64,000 nt of DNA from positions 26,155 through 90,154 of the forward strand of contig CADCFQ010000004.1 of NCBI GenBank assembly GCA_902800795.1, read 5' to 3'. A model generated the notes under the pieces. That model was not told the DNA's origin, made no database searches, and worked only from the letters and a program-made list of their open reading frames with translations. Shown here piece after piece: positions 9,687-17,442 of the stretch; positions within the stretch are counted from its first letter, which is position 1; every line of letters starts with the position of its first letter. The stretch is from an uncultured Ruminococcus sp. (GTDB taxonomy: Bacteria; Bacillota; Clostridia; Oscillospirales; Ruminococcaceae). The position numbers were made by a program, and so were the translations under genes.

Positions 9687-9911
9687 ATGCCGGTGATCGA
9701 CGTAAAGGCAACAGGAAATAACATAAAGAATATCATCAAATCCAAGGGCTTCAAGATATCCGATGTGCAGGCTCGATGCGGTTTCAATACTCCGCAGGCT
9801 ATCTTCAAGTGGATGCGTGGAGACGCTGTTCCTACCATCGACAACCTGATAATACTGGCAGATATGTTTGATGTACCGATAGATAATATAATAATCGTCA
9901 CCCGAATATGA
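9687..9911 (+). CDS. small XRE-type helix-turn-helix regulator
   Basis: 74 aa from the ATG at 9687, chosen because AAGGAAAGGAG lies 7-9 bases upstream; an upstream ATG in frame (9615) would start inside the terminator. Residues about 10-70 are a Cro/CI-type HTH: ISDVQARCGF as the first part, PQAIFKWMRGDAVPTIDNLIILADMFDVPIDNI as recognition helix and following helices. The protein is little more than the DNA-binding domain. It ends 11 bases before the first tRNA gene, so it may be co-transcribed with the tRNA array. Target unknown. Confidence 0.8.
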   Translation: MPVIDVKATGNNIKNIIKSKGFKISDVQARCGFNTPQAIFKWMRGDAVPTIDNLIILADMFDVPIDNIIIVTRI

Positions 9912-9922
9912 GTGGCGACAAT

Positions 9923-10009
9923 GGGTAAGTGCGCCGAATTGGTGAAGGCAGCGGACTGTAAATCCGTGACATAGAAACACTGTAGGTTCGAGTCCTACCT
10001 TACCCACCA
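9923..10009 (+). tRNA. tRNA-Tyr (GTA), copy 1
   Basis: Acceptor GGGTAAG pairs with CTTACCC, then A and an encoded CCA. Anticodon loop CTGTAAA reads GTA. A long variable arm is present, as expected for bacterial tRNA-Tyr. First gene of a six-tRNA array. Confidence 0.93.
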
Positions 10010-10018
10010 ATATAATAT

Positions 10019-10095
10019 GGCGGATTCGTCTAACAGGTCAGGACAAGAGGCTTTCAATCTCTAAATAGCGGGTTCGATCCCCCTATCCGTCACCA
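10019..10095 (+). tRNA. tRNA-Glu (TTC)
   Basis: Acceptor GGCGGAT pairs with ATCCGTC; anticodon loop CTTTCAA gives TTC; CCA is encoded. Separated from tRNA-Tyr by 9 bases. Confidence 0.92.
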
Positions 10096-10170
10096 GGTAG
10101 TCGTCGTCTAATGGAAGGACATCAGATTGTGGCTCTGAGAATAAGAGTTCGATTCTCTTCGATTACCCCA
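10096..10170 (+). tRNA. tRNA-His (GTG)
   Basis: Starts directly after the preceding CCA. Eight-pair acceptor with the extra G-1 opposite C73 that marks tRNA-His; anticodon loop TTGTGGC gives GTG; CCA is encoded at 10168-10170. Confidence 0.92.
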
Positions 10171-10173
10171 CAT

Positions 10174-10259
10174 GGGCAAGTATGCATAGTAGCGATTGCA
10201 GCGGACTGTAAATCCGTGACTTTGATACACCGTAGGTTCGACTCCTACCTTGCCCACCA
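10174..10259 (+). tRNA. tRNA-Tyr (GTA), copy 2
   Basis: Acceptor GGGCAAG pairs with CTTGCCC, anticodon GTA, encoded CCA. The anticodon arm is identical to copy 1 but the D arm and variable arm differ, so it is a diverged duplicate. Confidence 0.93.
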
Positions 10260-10263
10260 ATAT

Positions 10264-10340
10264 GGCGGATTCGTCTAACAGGTCAGGACGAGAGGCTCTC
10301 AACCTCTTAATGTCGGGTTCGAACCCCACGTCCGTCACCA
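10264..10340 (+). tRNA. tRNA-Glu (CTC)
   Basis: Near-duplicate of the upstream tRNA-Glu with anticodon loop CTCTCAA, giving CTC for GAG codons. Acceptor GGCGGAT/GTCCGTC; encoded CCA. With copy 2 of tRNA-Tyr it repeats the Tyr-Glu order of the first half of the array. Confidence 0.92.
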
Positions 10341-10341
10341 T

Positions 10342-10436
10342 GGTCGCATAAGCCTAACTGGTAAGGCAGCAGTTTGCTAAACTGTGAGTAATTGGAATGT
10401 TCCGATGTCTGAGTTCAAGTCTCAGTACGACCGCCA
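10342..10436 (+). tRNA. tRNA-Ser (GCT)
   Basis: Anticodon loop TTGCTAA gives GCT; long variable arm; discriminator G and encoded CCA. One C-A mismatch in the acceptor stem (GGTCGCA against TACGACC). Last tRNA of the array. Confidence 0.88.
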
Positions 10437-10446
10437 AACTTATATG

Positions 10447-10512
10447 ATAAAATGCAATATATTAGTCATTGAGCCATAAATCCGAGCTTAAATACAATAT
10501 ATTGCGTTTTAT
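10447..10512. repeat. 17-bp inverted repeat downstream of the tRNA array
   Basis: ATAAAATGCAATATATT at 10447-10463 pairs with AATATATTGCGTTTTAT at 10496-10512 (one G-T), loop 32 bases. There is no adjacent T-run except TTATTATTTT on the + strand, so it could end the tRNA transcript. Between here and 10689 I see no gene, only a short direct repeat around TTGCCGGTAA (about 10530 and 10597). Confidence 0.55.
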
Positions 10513-10688
10513 TATTTTCAAGCAGATTTAACTTGCCGGTAACTTGATGATGCATTAATATATCAACCTCAAATCACGTAACATCGGCACTTTTTAATTT
10601 GCCGGTAATTTGCTCGCATATTTTTTCTGCGCTTATTACCGCAAAATCGCAAATCCCTGAAAGCAAAGTGCAGAAAATGCACATTACT

Positions 10689-10719
10689 ATGAGTTGTTGC
10701 AATATTTGCAACAACTCAT
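10689..10719. repeat. 31-bp perfect palindrome
   Basis: ATGAGTTGTTGCAA (10689-10702), TAT, then its exact complement TTGCAACAACTCAT (10706-10719). It abuts a terminator hairpin and lies 50 bases beyond the abiEii stop codon. Could be a protein-binding site or an RNA hairpin; no T-run follows. Confidence 0.8.
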
Positions 10720-10757
10720 AACAGCTCCCATCCACACGGACAGGAGCTGTTCTTTTT
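10720..10757 (+). terminator. intrinsic terminator (+ direction)
   Basis: AACAGCTCC (10720-10728) pairs with GGAGCTGTT (10743-10751), followed by CTTTTT. It faces the end of the AbiE operon and could stop tRNA-array transcripts entering abiE. Confidence 0.7.
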
Positions 10758-10770
10758 GAGATATACACTG

Positions 10771-11610
10771 TTATGTAAGCTTTCCAAACAGGCTCTTTAC
10801 GCCTTGTATGATATCGGCATATTGTATCTTTTCCGCATAAGGATACTTCTTCTGATATGCGGCCCATAGCTTATGCAGGGTATCGTCTTCATTGATGTTT
10901 GATATTATTGCCGGAGCGTTTTGTATCAGGTTCACTGTGCCACGCTTCTGACAAGTCGCATCAAAGGCTTCTCTGAACACCGTACCGTCTATCTTGTTCT
11001 CATACAAAGAAAGAAGAATATAGACATCATAGAAATCCCTCATACGGGTATTGAGAACGCCTCTTGCGAGGATAGTCTGGAGCTTTTCGGCAAGTATGGT
11101 TTCAAGGTTATACGACCACAACTTGATAGAACGGTCATCAAATAAAAGCTCATAATCATACTCTATGGCACGAGGTGTGACTGCATCACCTGTTGAGATA
11201 TCTATCTTCATGGGAGTGATGAGCCTGTCCATTACCGCATTCAATGTGACTCTGATGCCAGGATACTCCATTTCGTCCATTATATCGGAAATATCCTTGA
11301 TCTCAAACCTCACTCCGTCTCCGAGGTCAACAGCTGTTATGTTATCTATGATACCCTTTGAATCGGCTGCCGAAAGATTCTGATTTCTGATACTCGTATC
11401 GATATCCATCGTAGAGCGGAGTGCCACACCTACCATAGCTGTGACCAGCATTCCGCCTTTTATTATAAAGTTGTCCTTGTATTCCGAGTTTGCGACACGT
11501 TCAAGGAAACGCTCCATCATATATATTCGCATCAGCACTCTGGCATCAGCGTTTTTTACTATTGCAAGACTTTTGATCCTGCCTTTTACTTGTTCAGGCG
11601 TTAATTGCAT
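10771..11610 (-). CDS. abiEii: AbiEii-type nucleotidyltransferase toxin
   Basis: 279 aa. The nucleotidyltransferase core is visible as FIIKGGMLV followed by RSTMDIDTS, the two metal-binding aspartates, as in AbiEii/MenT toxins. Later RDFYDVYIL is also characteristic of the family. By family knowledge these toxins modify tRNA acceptor ends or GTP and arrest growth on phage infection. The ATG shares its A with the TAA stop of the antitoxin gene. It lies just beyond a tRNA array, which is suggestive because related toxins act on tRNA, but this is only proximity. Confidence 0.92.
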   Translation of the reverse strand: MQLTPEQVKGRIKSLAIVKNADARVLMRIYMMERFLERVANSEYKDNFIIKGGMLVTAMVGVALRSTMDIDTSIRNQNLSAADSKGIIDNITAVDLGDGVRFEIKDISDIMDEMEYPGIRVTLNAVMDRLITPMKIDISTGDAVTPRAIEYDYELLFDDRSIKLWSYNLETILAEKLQTILARGVLNTRMRDFYDVYILLSLYENKIDGTVFREAFDATCQKRGTVNLIQNAPAIISNINEDDTLHKLWAAYQKKYPYAEKIQYADIIQGVKSLFGKLT

Positions 11611-12206
11611 TACAGCAACACCTCCATATATTTACGAACAATAGTCTGTATCCTGAATAATTTTGAATACTCCCAGAGCTTGTTCAGATCCTTATCTTTT
11701 CTTGATGCATACGCTTTCAATGCAGGAAGAAATTCCTGAATATCTATCGTACTTCGGCTTCGCACAAGGTCGCATATAGTTCTTTCAAGATCGTACATCG
11801 GTATCTCATTACCGCAGTTATCCTTGACGAAGATTTTTCCCACATCGAGCAATTCTTTCTTTACGGTATAGACCTTGCATCTTCCGTCGGCGATCAGCCT
11901 GTGAGCATTATAACCGCTGTACACGGTAAGCGTATGAACTAAGGGCTCTCTGTCTGTCAGTCCGTAGAAATACAACGCTTCGTTATGCGAGAAGACGGCG
12001 TTGGGACACCTTTTATGAAGCACATACAGCTCGTCTACCCATTCATCTTGTGGAATATAGATACCGTGTTCGACCTGTTCCAAGTCGTTCTCACGCACAT
12101 ATTTATAGAATTTATATTTTGAAATTCCATTTTTTGCCGCAATTTCAGGCGTTATATAACCATACTCTTTTATAAGTTCAGCCATATCCTTCATAATCAT
12201 CACCAA
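11610..12206 (-). CDS. abiEi: AbiEi-type antitoxin / autorepressor
   Basis: 198 aa. The N-terminal winged HTH is AELIKEYGYITPEIAAKNGISKYKFYKYVREND, followed by the HGIYIP segment and the AbiEi C-terminal domain (NAVFSHNEALYFYGLTD, YDLERTICDLVR). Several Met codons (12206, 12197, 12188) are possible starts; ribosome binding sites do not decide between them. Transcribed from a promoter embedded in an inverted repeat, as expected for negative autoregulation of a type IV toxin-antitoxin pair. Confidence 0.9.
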   Translation of the reverse strand: MVMIMKDMAELIKEYGYITPEIAAKNGISKYKFYKYVRENDLEQVEHGIYIPQDEWVDELYVLHKRCPNAVFSHNEALYFYGLTDREPLVHTLTVYSGYNAHRLIADGRCKVYTVKKELLDVGKIFVKDNCGNEIPMYDLERTICDLVRSRSTIDIQEFLPALKAYASRKDKDLNKLWEYSKLFRIQTIVRKYMEVLL

Positions 12207-12211
12207 CTTTC

Positions 12212-12248
12212 GTGCTTATATTATAAACGAAATAAGCACAAAAGTCAA
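12212..12248 (-). promoter_or_regulatory. abiE promoter overlapped by an inverted-repeat operator
   Basis: On the minus strand TTGACT (12248-12243), 17-base spacer, TATAAT (12225-12220). GTGCTTAT (12212-12219) and ATAAGCAC (12232-12239) form an inverted repeat with a 12-base centre that covers the -10 and the spacer. AbiEi antitoxins are known to bind such repeats, so this is the likely operator. Confidence 0.85.
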
Positions 12249-12640
12249 GCGCTTTTCTGTTTTATACAGATTTATACATAATGAAAATTTTTCCATACGC
12301 ACAAAAATCAAAAAACTACATTTACTTTTTGTAAAGCGTCATTTTTGTTCTTCATTTGTTCTTTATCAGATATGGCGAATTTCGATTTTGCACCGCAGGA
12401 AAGGCACGCTGAGACAAAATCTTGTTCTTTATTTGTTCTTTATTGGTGCAAAAAAGTAGGAAAAATCGCAAAAATTCAATTTTTCTGAATTGCTCTGATT
12501 TGCCGTAATTTCGGCATTTTCTCAATGTTACGACAAGCTGCGAAAAACGACTGGGGACTTTCAACGACTAAGCTGTGTAACGGACATATCAACTCTTTCC
12601 CAAGGTTCACGCAGTGAGCAATTGAAAAACATCGTCGAAG
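12249..12640. other. non-coding stretch between abiE and the GC-rich repeats
   Basis: No credible gene. AT-rich, with two copies of TTTGTTCTTTAT (near 12356 and 12432) and no tRNA-like fold. Around 12600 AAGGTTCACGCAGTG begins sequence shared with the intergenic region before parE (near 27978). Confidence 0.6.
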
Positions 12641-12841
12641 CTTACCCCCTCCCCTCCGGGGAGGGCGGGGAGGTACTGTTAATTCGTGCGAAGTCGGGAT
12701 GGGTGGGGGAATTGGGTGCAGGCGTACACGCCTGCCTCCCCTCCGGGGAGGGCGGGGAGGTACTGTTAGTTCGTGCAAAGTCGGGATGGGTGGGGGAATT
12801 GGGTGCAGGTGCACGCACCTGCCGCACCTGCCGCACCTGGG
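12640..12841. repeat. GC-rich palindromic intergenic repeat, two tandem units (87-bp period)
   Basis: CCCCTCCGGGGAGGG recurs at 12651 and 12738. Each unit then holds GGGTGGGGGAATTGGGTGCAGG and ends in a short palindrome (GCAGGCGTACACGCCTGC; GCAGGTGCACGCACCTGC). Closely related sequence lies at 28019-28199. In both places the repeat ends within a few bases of a TTGACA -35 box. Frames open across it on both strands are low-complexity and have no ribosome binding site. Confidence 0.85.
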
Positions 12842-12842
12842 C

Positions 12843-12871
12843 TTGACATTGTATGGGTTTTGTTTTATAAT
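12843..12871 (+). promoter_or_regulatory. murT promoter
   Basis: TTGACA (12843-12848), 17-base spacer, TATAAT (12866-12871). The -35 abuts the end of the GC-rich repeat. The leader to murT is about 40 bases. Confidence 0.85.
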
Positions 12872-12919
12872 TATAGGGTATGAAATTCTGTGCTCTGCGC
12901 ATTATAACGGAGATTATTT

Positions 12920-14263
12920 ATGAGTATAAAAAACACGTTTACTATATGGTTTGGAAAGCTGCTGGTCAAGGTGATGAAGCTGCTTGGAAAAGGCGCCGGC
13001 AACGCTCCCGGACTCATCCTCTGGACGCTGAATAAAAACTGCCTGAAAGCTTTCAAGGTGGAGTGTCCTATCATCGCCGTGACAGGAACAAACGGCAAGA
13101 CTTCGGTCACCAATTATCTCAGCCACATCTTCGCCTCGAACAAGGGCAAGATAATAACAAACACCCAGGGCAACAACCTGGACACCGGCATCTGCTCACT
13201 GCTGCTGGCAAACTGCGATATGAAGGGCAGGGTCAAGGCTGACTATCTCGTGCTGGAGACCGACGAGTCTCATGTTCCCGTTATCTATTCCCAGCTCAAG
13301 CTGGAGACACTGGTGCTCCTTAACTTCTTCCGTGACCAGCTGGACCGTAACGGCGAGGTGGAAACGCTGATACTGAAAGTAAAGAAGTTTCTGGAGACCT
13401 TCGAGGGAAATGTCGTCCTCAATGCCGATGACCCGAATGTTGCAAGGCTGGGCAAAGCAAACCCCAATAACAAGAACATCTTCTATTTCAGCGTAGAGCG
13501 CTACAGCGGCGCCACCGATGAGCCCTATGAAGTGGGTGAGGGAAAGTTCTGCCCCTTCTGCGGAACAGAGCTTGTGTACGACTATTATCAGTATTCCCAT
13601 GTGGGCCGCTTCCACTGTCCAAAGTGTCATTTCGGCGAGGACAAGCCCTTTACTCTTATAAAGAACGTGGACCTCTCTGCCCCGTCCTTCGAGGCCGACG
13701 GCGAGACCTTCAAGACCGCACACAACAGCATCTACTATATGTATAACCTTGCGGCGGTCTACACAGCTTCAAAGCTCTATGACTTTGACAAGGCAACGCT
13801 GCATGATACCTTCGAGCATTTTGAGGTGAACAACGGAAGGCTGGAGACTTTCAATATCACGGGCAGCGAGCTTATGGTGAACCTTGCGAAAAACCCTGTC
13901 GGCGCAAATATGACCCTTAGAGTAATGAACGAGCAGGCAGGCGAAAAGGAGCTTCTGTTCGTCCTCAATGACAACCTTGCCGACGGTCACGATGTTTCCT
14001 GGATCTGGGATATAAACTTCTCCATATTCAGAGACGTTACCCGAGTGGTAACCTCGGGAACAAGAGCTTATGATATAGCTATCAGGATAAAGTGCTCTGG
14101 CTATGACCCTGACAAGATAGTGGTCAGACCCGATCTTGACGACGCTATGGACGAGCTTTTCAAAAACACCGGCCGCAAATTTGCCATAGCCAACTATACC
14201 GCTGTCCAGCCCACAAGAGCTGCAATAAAGCGCTGCAAGGAGAGGAGAGAGAAAAATGGCTGA
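12920..14263 (+). CDS. murT: lipid II isoglutaminyl synthase, MurT subunit
   Basis: 447 aa. Mur-ligase-like ATP-binding motif GTNGKTS at 56-62, preceded by the N-terminal hydrophobic helix usual in MurT. A four-cysteine zinc ribbon (CPFC ... CPKC, about 205-230) is inserted in the middle domain, also typical. The C-terminal part is DUF1727. With GatD it amidates the D-Glu of lipid II stem peptides to D-isoglutamine on the cytoplasmic side. The stop overlaps gatD by 8 bases. Confidence 0.95.
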   Translation: MSIKNTFTIWFGKLLVKVMKLLGKGAGNAPGLILWTLNKNCLKAFKVECPIIAVTGTNGKTSVTNYLSHIFASNKGKIITNTQGNNLDTGICSLLLANCDMKGRVKADYLVLETDESHVPVIYSQLKLETLVLLNFFRDQLDRNGEVETLILKVKKFLETFEGNVVLNADDPNVARLGKANPNNKNIFYFSVERYSGATDEPYEVGEGKFCPFCGTELVYDYYQYSHVGRFHCPKCHFGEDKPFTLIKNVDLSAPSFEADGETFKTAHNSIYYMYNLAAVYTASKLYDFDKATLHDTFEHFEVNNGRLETFNITGSELMVNLAKNPVGANMTLRVMNEQAGEKELLFVLNDNLADGHDVSWIWDINFSIFRDVTRVVTSGTRAYDIAIRIKCSGYDPDKIVVRPDLDDAMDELFKNTGRKFAIANYTAVQPTRAAIKRCKERREKNG

Positions 14264-15002
14264 ACTAAAGCTTCTGCATATGTATCCCAATCTTCTCGAC
14301 CTTTACGGCGACAGCGGAAACGTCGAGATACTCAAATACCGCTGTGCGCTCAGAGGCATAGACCTTAAAGTCAGCAGACATATCATCGGCGACAGGGACA
14401 CCGACTTTGAGGGGATGGACATTATCTACCTGGGCGGCGGCGCAGACCTTGAACAGCAGATGCTGGCAGAGGACCTTTTAAGCTGTGCCGACGGCATAAA
14501 GGCCGCCTATGAAAAGGGCTCTTTCCTGCTGATGATCTGCGGCGGATATCAGCTCCTGGGACAGTATTATCTTGACTCCAACGGCGAAAAGATAAAGGGA
14601 CTCGGGCTTTTTGACTACTACACTGTGGCATCCACCGACAAGAGAAAGAGATGTATCGGAAACATCGTTATCGAAGCAGATATCGGCGGAGAGCCGTATA
14701 AGGTCATAGGGTTTGAGAACCACGGCGGACAGACGAAAGCTGTAAAGACGCCCTTCGGCCGTGTGCTTGCCGGAAACGGAAACGAATTCTCCAGCTCAAC
14801 AGAGGGATATATGGAGAAAAACGTTGTGGCCACCTATCTCCACGGACCGCTCCTTTCAAAGAACCCTAAGCTTTCCGACCACATCATAAGCTACTGTATG
14901 ACACGGCAGACAGGCGAAGAGTTCACTCCTTCGGCTGTCAATGACAAGCTCGAAGAGGAGTGCCGTGAGGTGCTGCTGGAGAGACTTCTCGGGGAGAAAT
15001 GA
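14256..15002 (+). CDS. gatD: lipid II isoglutaminyl synthase, glutamine amidotransferase subunit GatD
   Basis: 248 aa, class I glutamine amidotransferase. Nucleophile C95 (MICGGYQ) and catalytic His H196 (ATYLHGPLL) are present. It supplies ammonia to MurT. Overlap of 8 bases with murT and GGAGAGAG site inside the murT end indicate translational coupling. Confidence 0.95.
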   Translation: MAELKLLHMYPNLLDLYGDSGNVEILKYRCALRGIDLKVSRHIIGDRDTDFEGMDIIYLGGGADLEQQMLAEDLLSCADGIKAAYEKGSFLLMICGGYQLLGQYYLDSNGEKIKGLGLFDYYTVASTDKRKRCIGNIVIEADIGGEPYKVIGFENHGGQTKAVKTPFGRVLAGNGNEFSSSTEGYMEKNVVATYLHGPLLSKNPKLSDHIISYCMTRQTGEEFTPSAVNDKLEEECREVLLERLLGEK

Positions 15003-15003
15003 T

Positions 15004-15342
15004 ATGTTTTTCAGGAAGAAAAAGAGCGAGGAAACAGAGCTTGAAAAAAGGCTCCGTGAGCTGAAGCTTCGCAAGATAAACTATGTTGACGAGGGCTTTG
15101 ACAGCCTGGGGACGGAGATGAACGCCGACCCCAAGGCCATAATGAGACTCAAGCCCGTGAACTACTATGCGATAAAGCACAGCTACATCCTGGCAAGGCT
15201 CTACAGCTCGGAGGATATGGAGGAGAACTATGTGCGCTTCTTCCGCTTTGAGGGCGAGCGTGAATGCGGCAGGACGAATATCTATGCTCTGGACCGTGAG
15301 CTGACATCAAAGGTGCTTGCCAAGGTCGGAATAATAATCTGA
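15004..15342 (+). CDS. hypothetical protein, 112 aa, in the murT-gatD operon
   Basis: The start is the ATG at 15004, one base after the gatD stop region, with GGGGAG upstream; a longer frame starting at 14941 lies inside gatD and is not used. Begins MFFRKKKSEETELEKRL, a basic then charged coiled-coil-like stretch, followed by a compact mixed region. No known domain is recognised. Position suggests a cell-wall or division link, but that is inference. Followed by a terminator. Confidence 0.75.
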   Translation: MFFRKKKSEETELEKRLRELKLRKINYVDEGFDSLGTEMNADPKAIMRLKPVNYYAIKHSYILARLYSSEDMEENYVRFFRFEGERECGRTNIYALDRELTSKVLAKVGIII

Positions 15343-15358
15343 ACCATAAAAAACTTCG

Positions 15359-15400
15359 GTGTGTCCTTCCCGGCTTTGTCGGGGGCGGACACACTTTTTT
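15359..15400 (+). terminator. intrinsic terminator of the murT operon
   Basis: GTGTGTCC (15359-15366) pairs with GGACACAC (15387-15394), with CCCGGC..GTCGGGGG inside, followed by TTTTTT. Confidence 0.88.
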
Positions 15401-15446
15401 ATTATGTTTTTAAATGGAAACAAATAGTGAATAATGGCTCTATCGC

Positions 15447-15475
15447 TTTACTTTTTTGCTTTTGTGTGTTATAAT
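15447..15475 (+). promoter_or_regulatory. promoter of the ACT-domain gene
   Basis: TTTACT (15447-15452), 17-base spacer, TATAAT (15470-15475); TSS about 25 bases before the AAAGGAG site. Confidence 0.7.
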
Positions 15476-15507
15476 AGATATCAGTAAGATCTGAAAGGAG
15501 AATCATT

Positions 15508-15780
15508 ATGAGAGCAGTTGTTACTGTTATCGGAAAGGACGCCGTAGGTATACTTGCTAAAGTCAGCACAGCCTGCGCCGAGTATAATGCTAATGTTATA
15601 GAGGTGACACAGTCTGTCATCGAGGATATCTTCGCTATGATAATGCTGGTGGATATCTCACAGCTGAGCATCGATTTTGCTGATATGGCTGATGCGCTCA
15701 CAGCTAAGGGCGAGAACGAATGGGGCCTGAAGGTGCTCGTTATGCACGAGGATATCTTCAACTGTATGCACCACATCTGA
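15508..15780 (+). CDS. ACT-domain protein, UPF0237 family
   Basis: 90 aa, a single ACT domain (MRAVVTVIGKDAVGILAKVSTACAEYNANVIEV), the normal length for UPF0237. Such proteins bind small metabolites, usually amino acids. It is followed by the UPF0210 gene, a pairing conserved across many bacteria, so the two probably act together. Strong AAAGGAG site. The stop codon lies in a GCACCAC..GTGGTGC hairpin without T-run. Confidence 0.9.
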   Translation: MRAVVTVIGKDAVGILAKVSTACAEYNANVIEVTQSVIEDIFAMIMLVDISQLSIDFADMADALTAKGENEWGLKVLVMHEDIFNCMHHI

Positions 15781-16046
15781 GTGGTGCTCGCCGGTGCTCG
15801 CCGCACGGGTGCTCGCCGCACGGCTGATACACGCCGTAGATCGGGCGGACGGTGGGCTTTGTTTCCGCAGCTTATCAATTGCTTTGGAGGCAAGCGAGGG
15901 AACATTTAGAATAATAGCGCATAACAGTTTTTAAAGATCAAACGCATAACATTTCTTTATAATATTTGCGTGGCTCTTCCCTGCGAGGGAGGGCAAACGG
16001 TTTAAAAACACCCGGCTGCTTTTGTTGGGTGTGGGAGGTAAATAAA
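15781..16046. other. intergenic region with short GGTGCTCGCC repeats
   Basis: GGTGCTCGCC occurs three times between 15782 and 15820, followed by GC-rich sequence similar in character to the other intergenic repeats. Downstream, TTTATAATATTT near 15957 is a possible -10 for the next gene; its -35 is weak. Confidence 0.5.
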
Positions 16047-17402
16047 TTGATAAACCAATATGATATACTTGAGACCATAAGGATGATACAGGACGAATGT
16101 CTTGATATCAGAACTATAACCATGGGTATCTCTCTGCTAGACTGCATTGATCCCGATATCGACAAGGCCTGCAAAAAGGTTTATGACAAGATAACCTTGA
16201 AGGCTAAGGACCTTGTTAAAACGGGCGAGCAGATAGAGAAAGAGCTTGGTATCCCGATCATAAACAAGAGGATCTCCGTTACTCCTATAGCTATGATATC
16301 CGCTGCCTGCGGCTGTTCGCCTGTGCCTTTTGCCAAGGCTATGGATGAGGCTGCAAAGGCTGTGGGCGTAAACCTTATCGGCGGCTACACCGCTCTTGTA
16401 CAGAAGGGCTTCTCGGACGGAGACTTAGAGCTTATAAACTCCATACCCGAGGCGCTGGCCACCACCGAGAGAGTCTGCTCCTCGGTGAATATCGGCTCCA
16501 CAAAGGCCGGTATAAACCTTGATGCCTGCAAGGTAATGGGCAGGATAGTAAGAGAGTGTGCCGAGAAGACAGTTGACAATGACTGCTTCGGTGCGGCAAA
16601 GCTGGTCGTGTTCTGCAACTCTGTTGAGGACAATCCCTTTATGGCAGGCGCTTACCACGGTGTGGGCGAGCCTGACTGTATGATAAACGTAGGCGTTTCT
16701 GGACCCGGAGTTGTGAGAGCGGCTCTGAAGAAGTATCCCGATGCGGATATAACCAAGATATCCGACGTTATAAAGACTATATCCTATAAGATAACAAGGA
16801 TAGGTCAGCTGGTAGGACAGAGAGCTTCCGAAAGGCTCGGCGTTCCCTTCGGCATAGTTGACCTCTCTCTTGCGCCGACCCCTGCTGTCGGTGACTCGGT
16901 GGCGCATATACTTGAAGAAATGGGCCTTGAGCGCTGCGGAACACACGGCACAACAGCCTGCCTGGCTCTTCTCAATGACGCAGTTAAAAAGGGCGGCGTT
17001 ATGGCCTGCTCACGCATTGGTGGACTTTCGGGAGCATTCATCCCCGTTTCAGAGGATGCAGGCATGATAGATGCCGCAGAGGCAGGGACCCTTTGTCTTG
17101 ACAAGCTGGAAGCTATGACAGCTGTATGCTCGGTAGGTCTTGATATGATCTGCGTGCCCGGCGACACAACAGCCGAGACCATAGCCGCTATCATCGCAGA
17201 CGAAGCCGCTATAGGTATGGTGAACACAAAGACCACCGCCGTCAGGGTGATACCTGCTATCGGCAAAAAGGTTGGCGAGTCTCTTGATTGGGGCGGCCTG
17301 TTCGGAAAAGGACCTGTTATGCCGCTTCACACAGAAAGCTCGGCTAAATTCATAAACAGAGGCGGTCAGATACCTGCACCGCTGCATTCGCTCAAGAACT
17401 GA
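16047..17402 (+). CDS. UPF0210 / PFL-family protein
   Basis: 451 aa using a TTG start at 16047, chosen because GGAGG lies 8 bases upstream and because family members begin with a short lead to DILETIRMI. The earlier in-frame ATG at 15966 has no site. The sequence is typical of UPF0210 ([22 protein letters not shown]; conserved glycine-rich segments throughout). Related in fold to glycyl-radical/DUF711 proteins; biochemical role unknown. Paired with the ACT protein. Confidence 0.9.
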   Translation: MINQYDILETIRMIQDECLDIRTITMGISLLDCIDPDIDKACKKVYDKITLKAKDLVKTGEQIEKELGIPIINKRISVTPIAMISAACGCSPVPFAKAMDEAAKAVGVNLIGGYTALVQKGFSDGDLELINSIPEALATTERVCSSVNIGSTKAGINLDACKVMGRIVRECAEKTVDNDCFGAAKLVVFCNSVEDNPFMAGAYHGVGEPDCMINVGVSGPGVVRAALKKYPDADITKISDVIKTISYKITRIGQLVGQRASERLGVPFGIVDLSLAPTPAVGDSVAHILEEMGLERCGTHGTTACLALLNDAVKKGGVMACSRIGGLSGAFIPVSEDAGMIDAAEAGTLCLDKLEAMTAVCSVGLDMICVPGDTTAETIAAIIADEAAIGMVNTKTTAVRVIPAIGKKVGESLDWGGLFGKGPVMPLHTESSAKFINRGGQIPAPLHSLKN

Positions 17403-17442
17403 TACCGGAGGCTATGGCTCCGGGCAAAAGGAGCTGATATGT

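Noticed and set aside
9497..10010. Long frames over the small gene, XRE gene and first tRNA (both strands)
   Set aside because: They overlap a tRNA and a better supported HTH gene and have no start signals.
12622..12923. Overlapping open frames on both strands across the GC-rich repeats
   Set aside because: Low-complexity translation of palindromic repeats, no ribosome binding site, no domain similarity.
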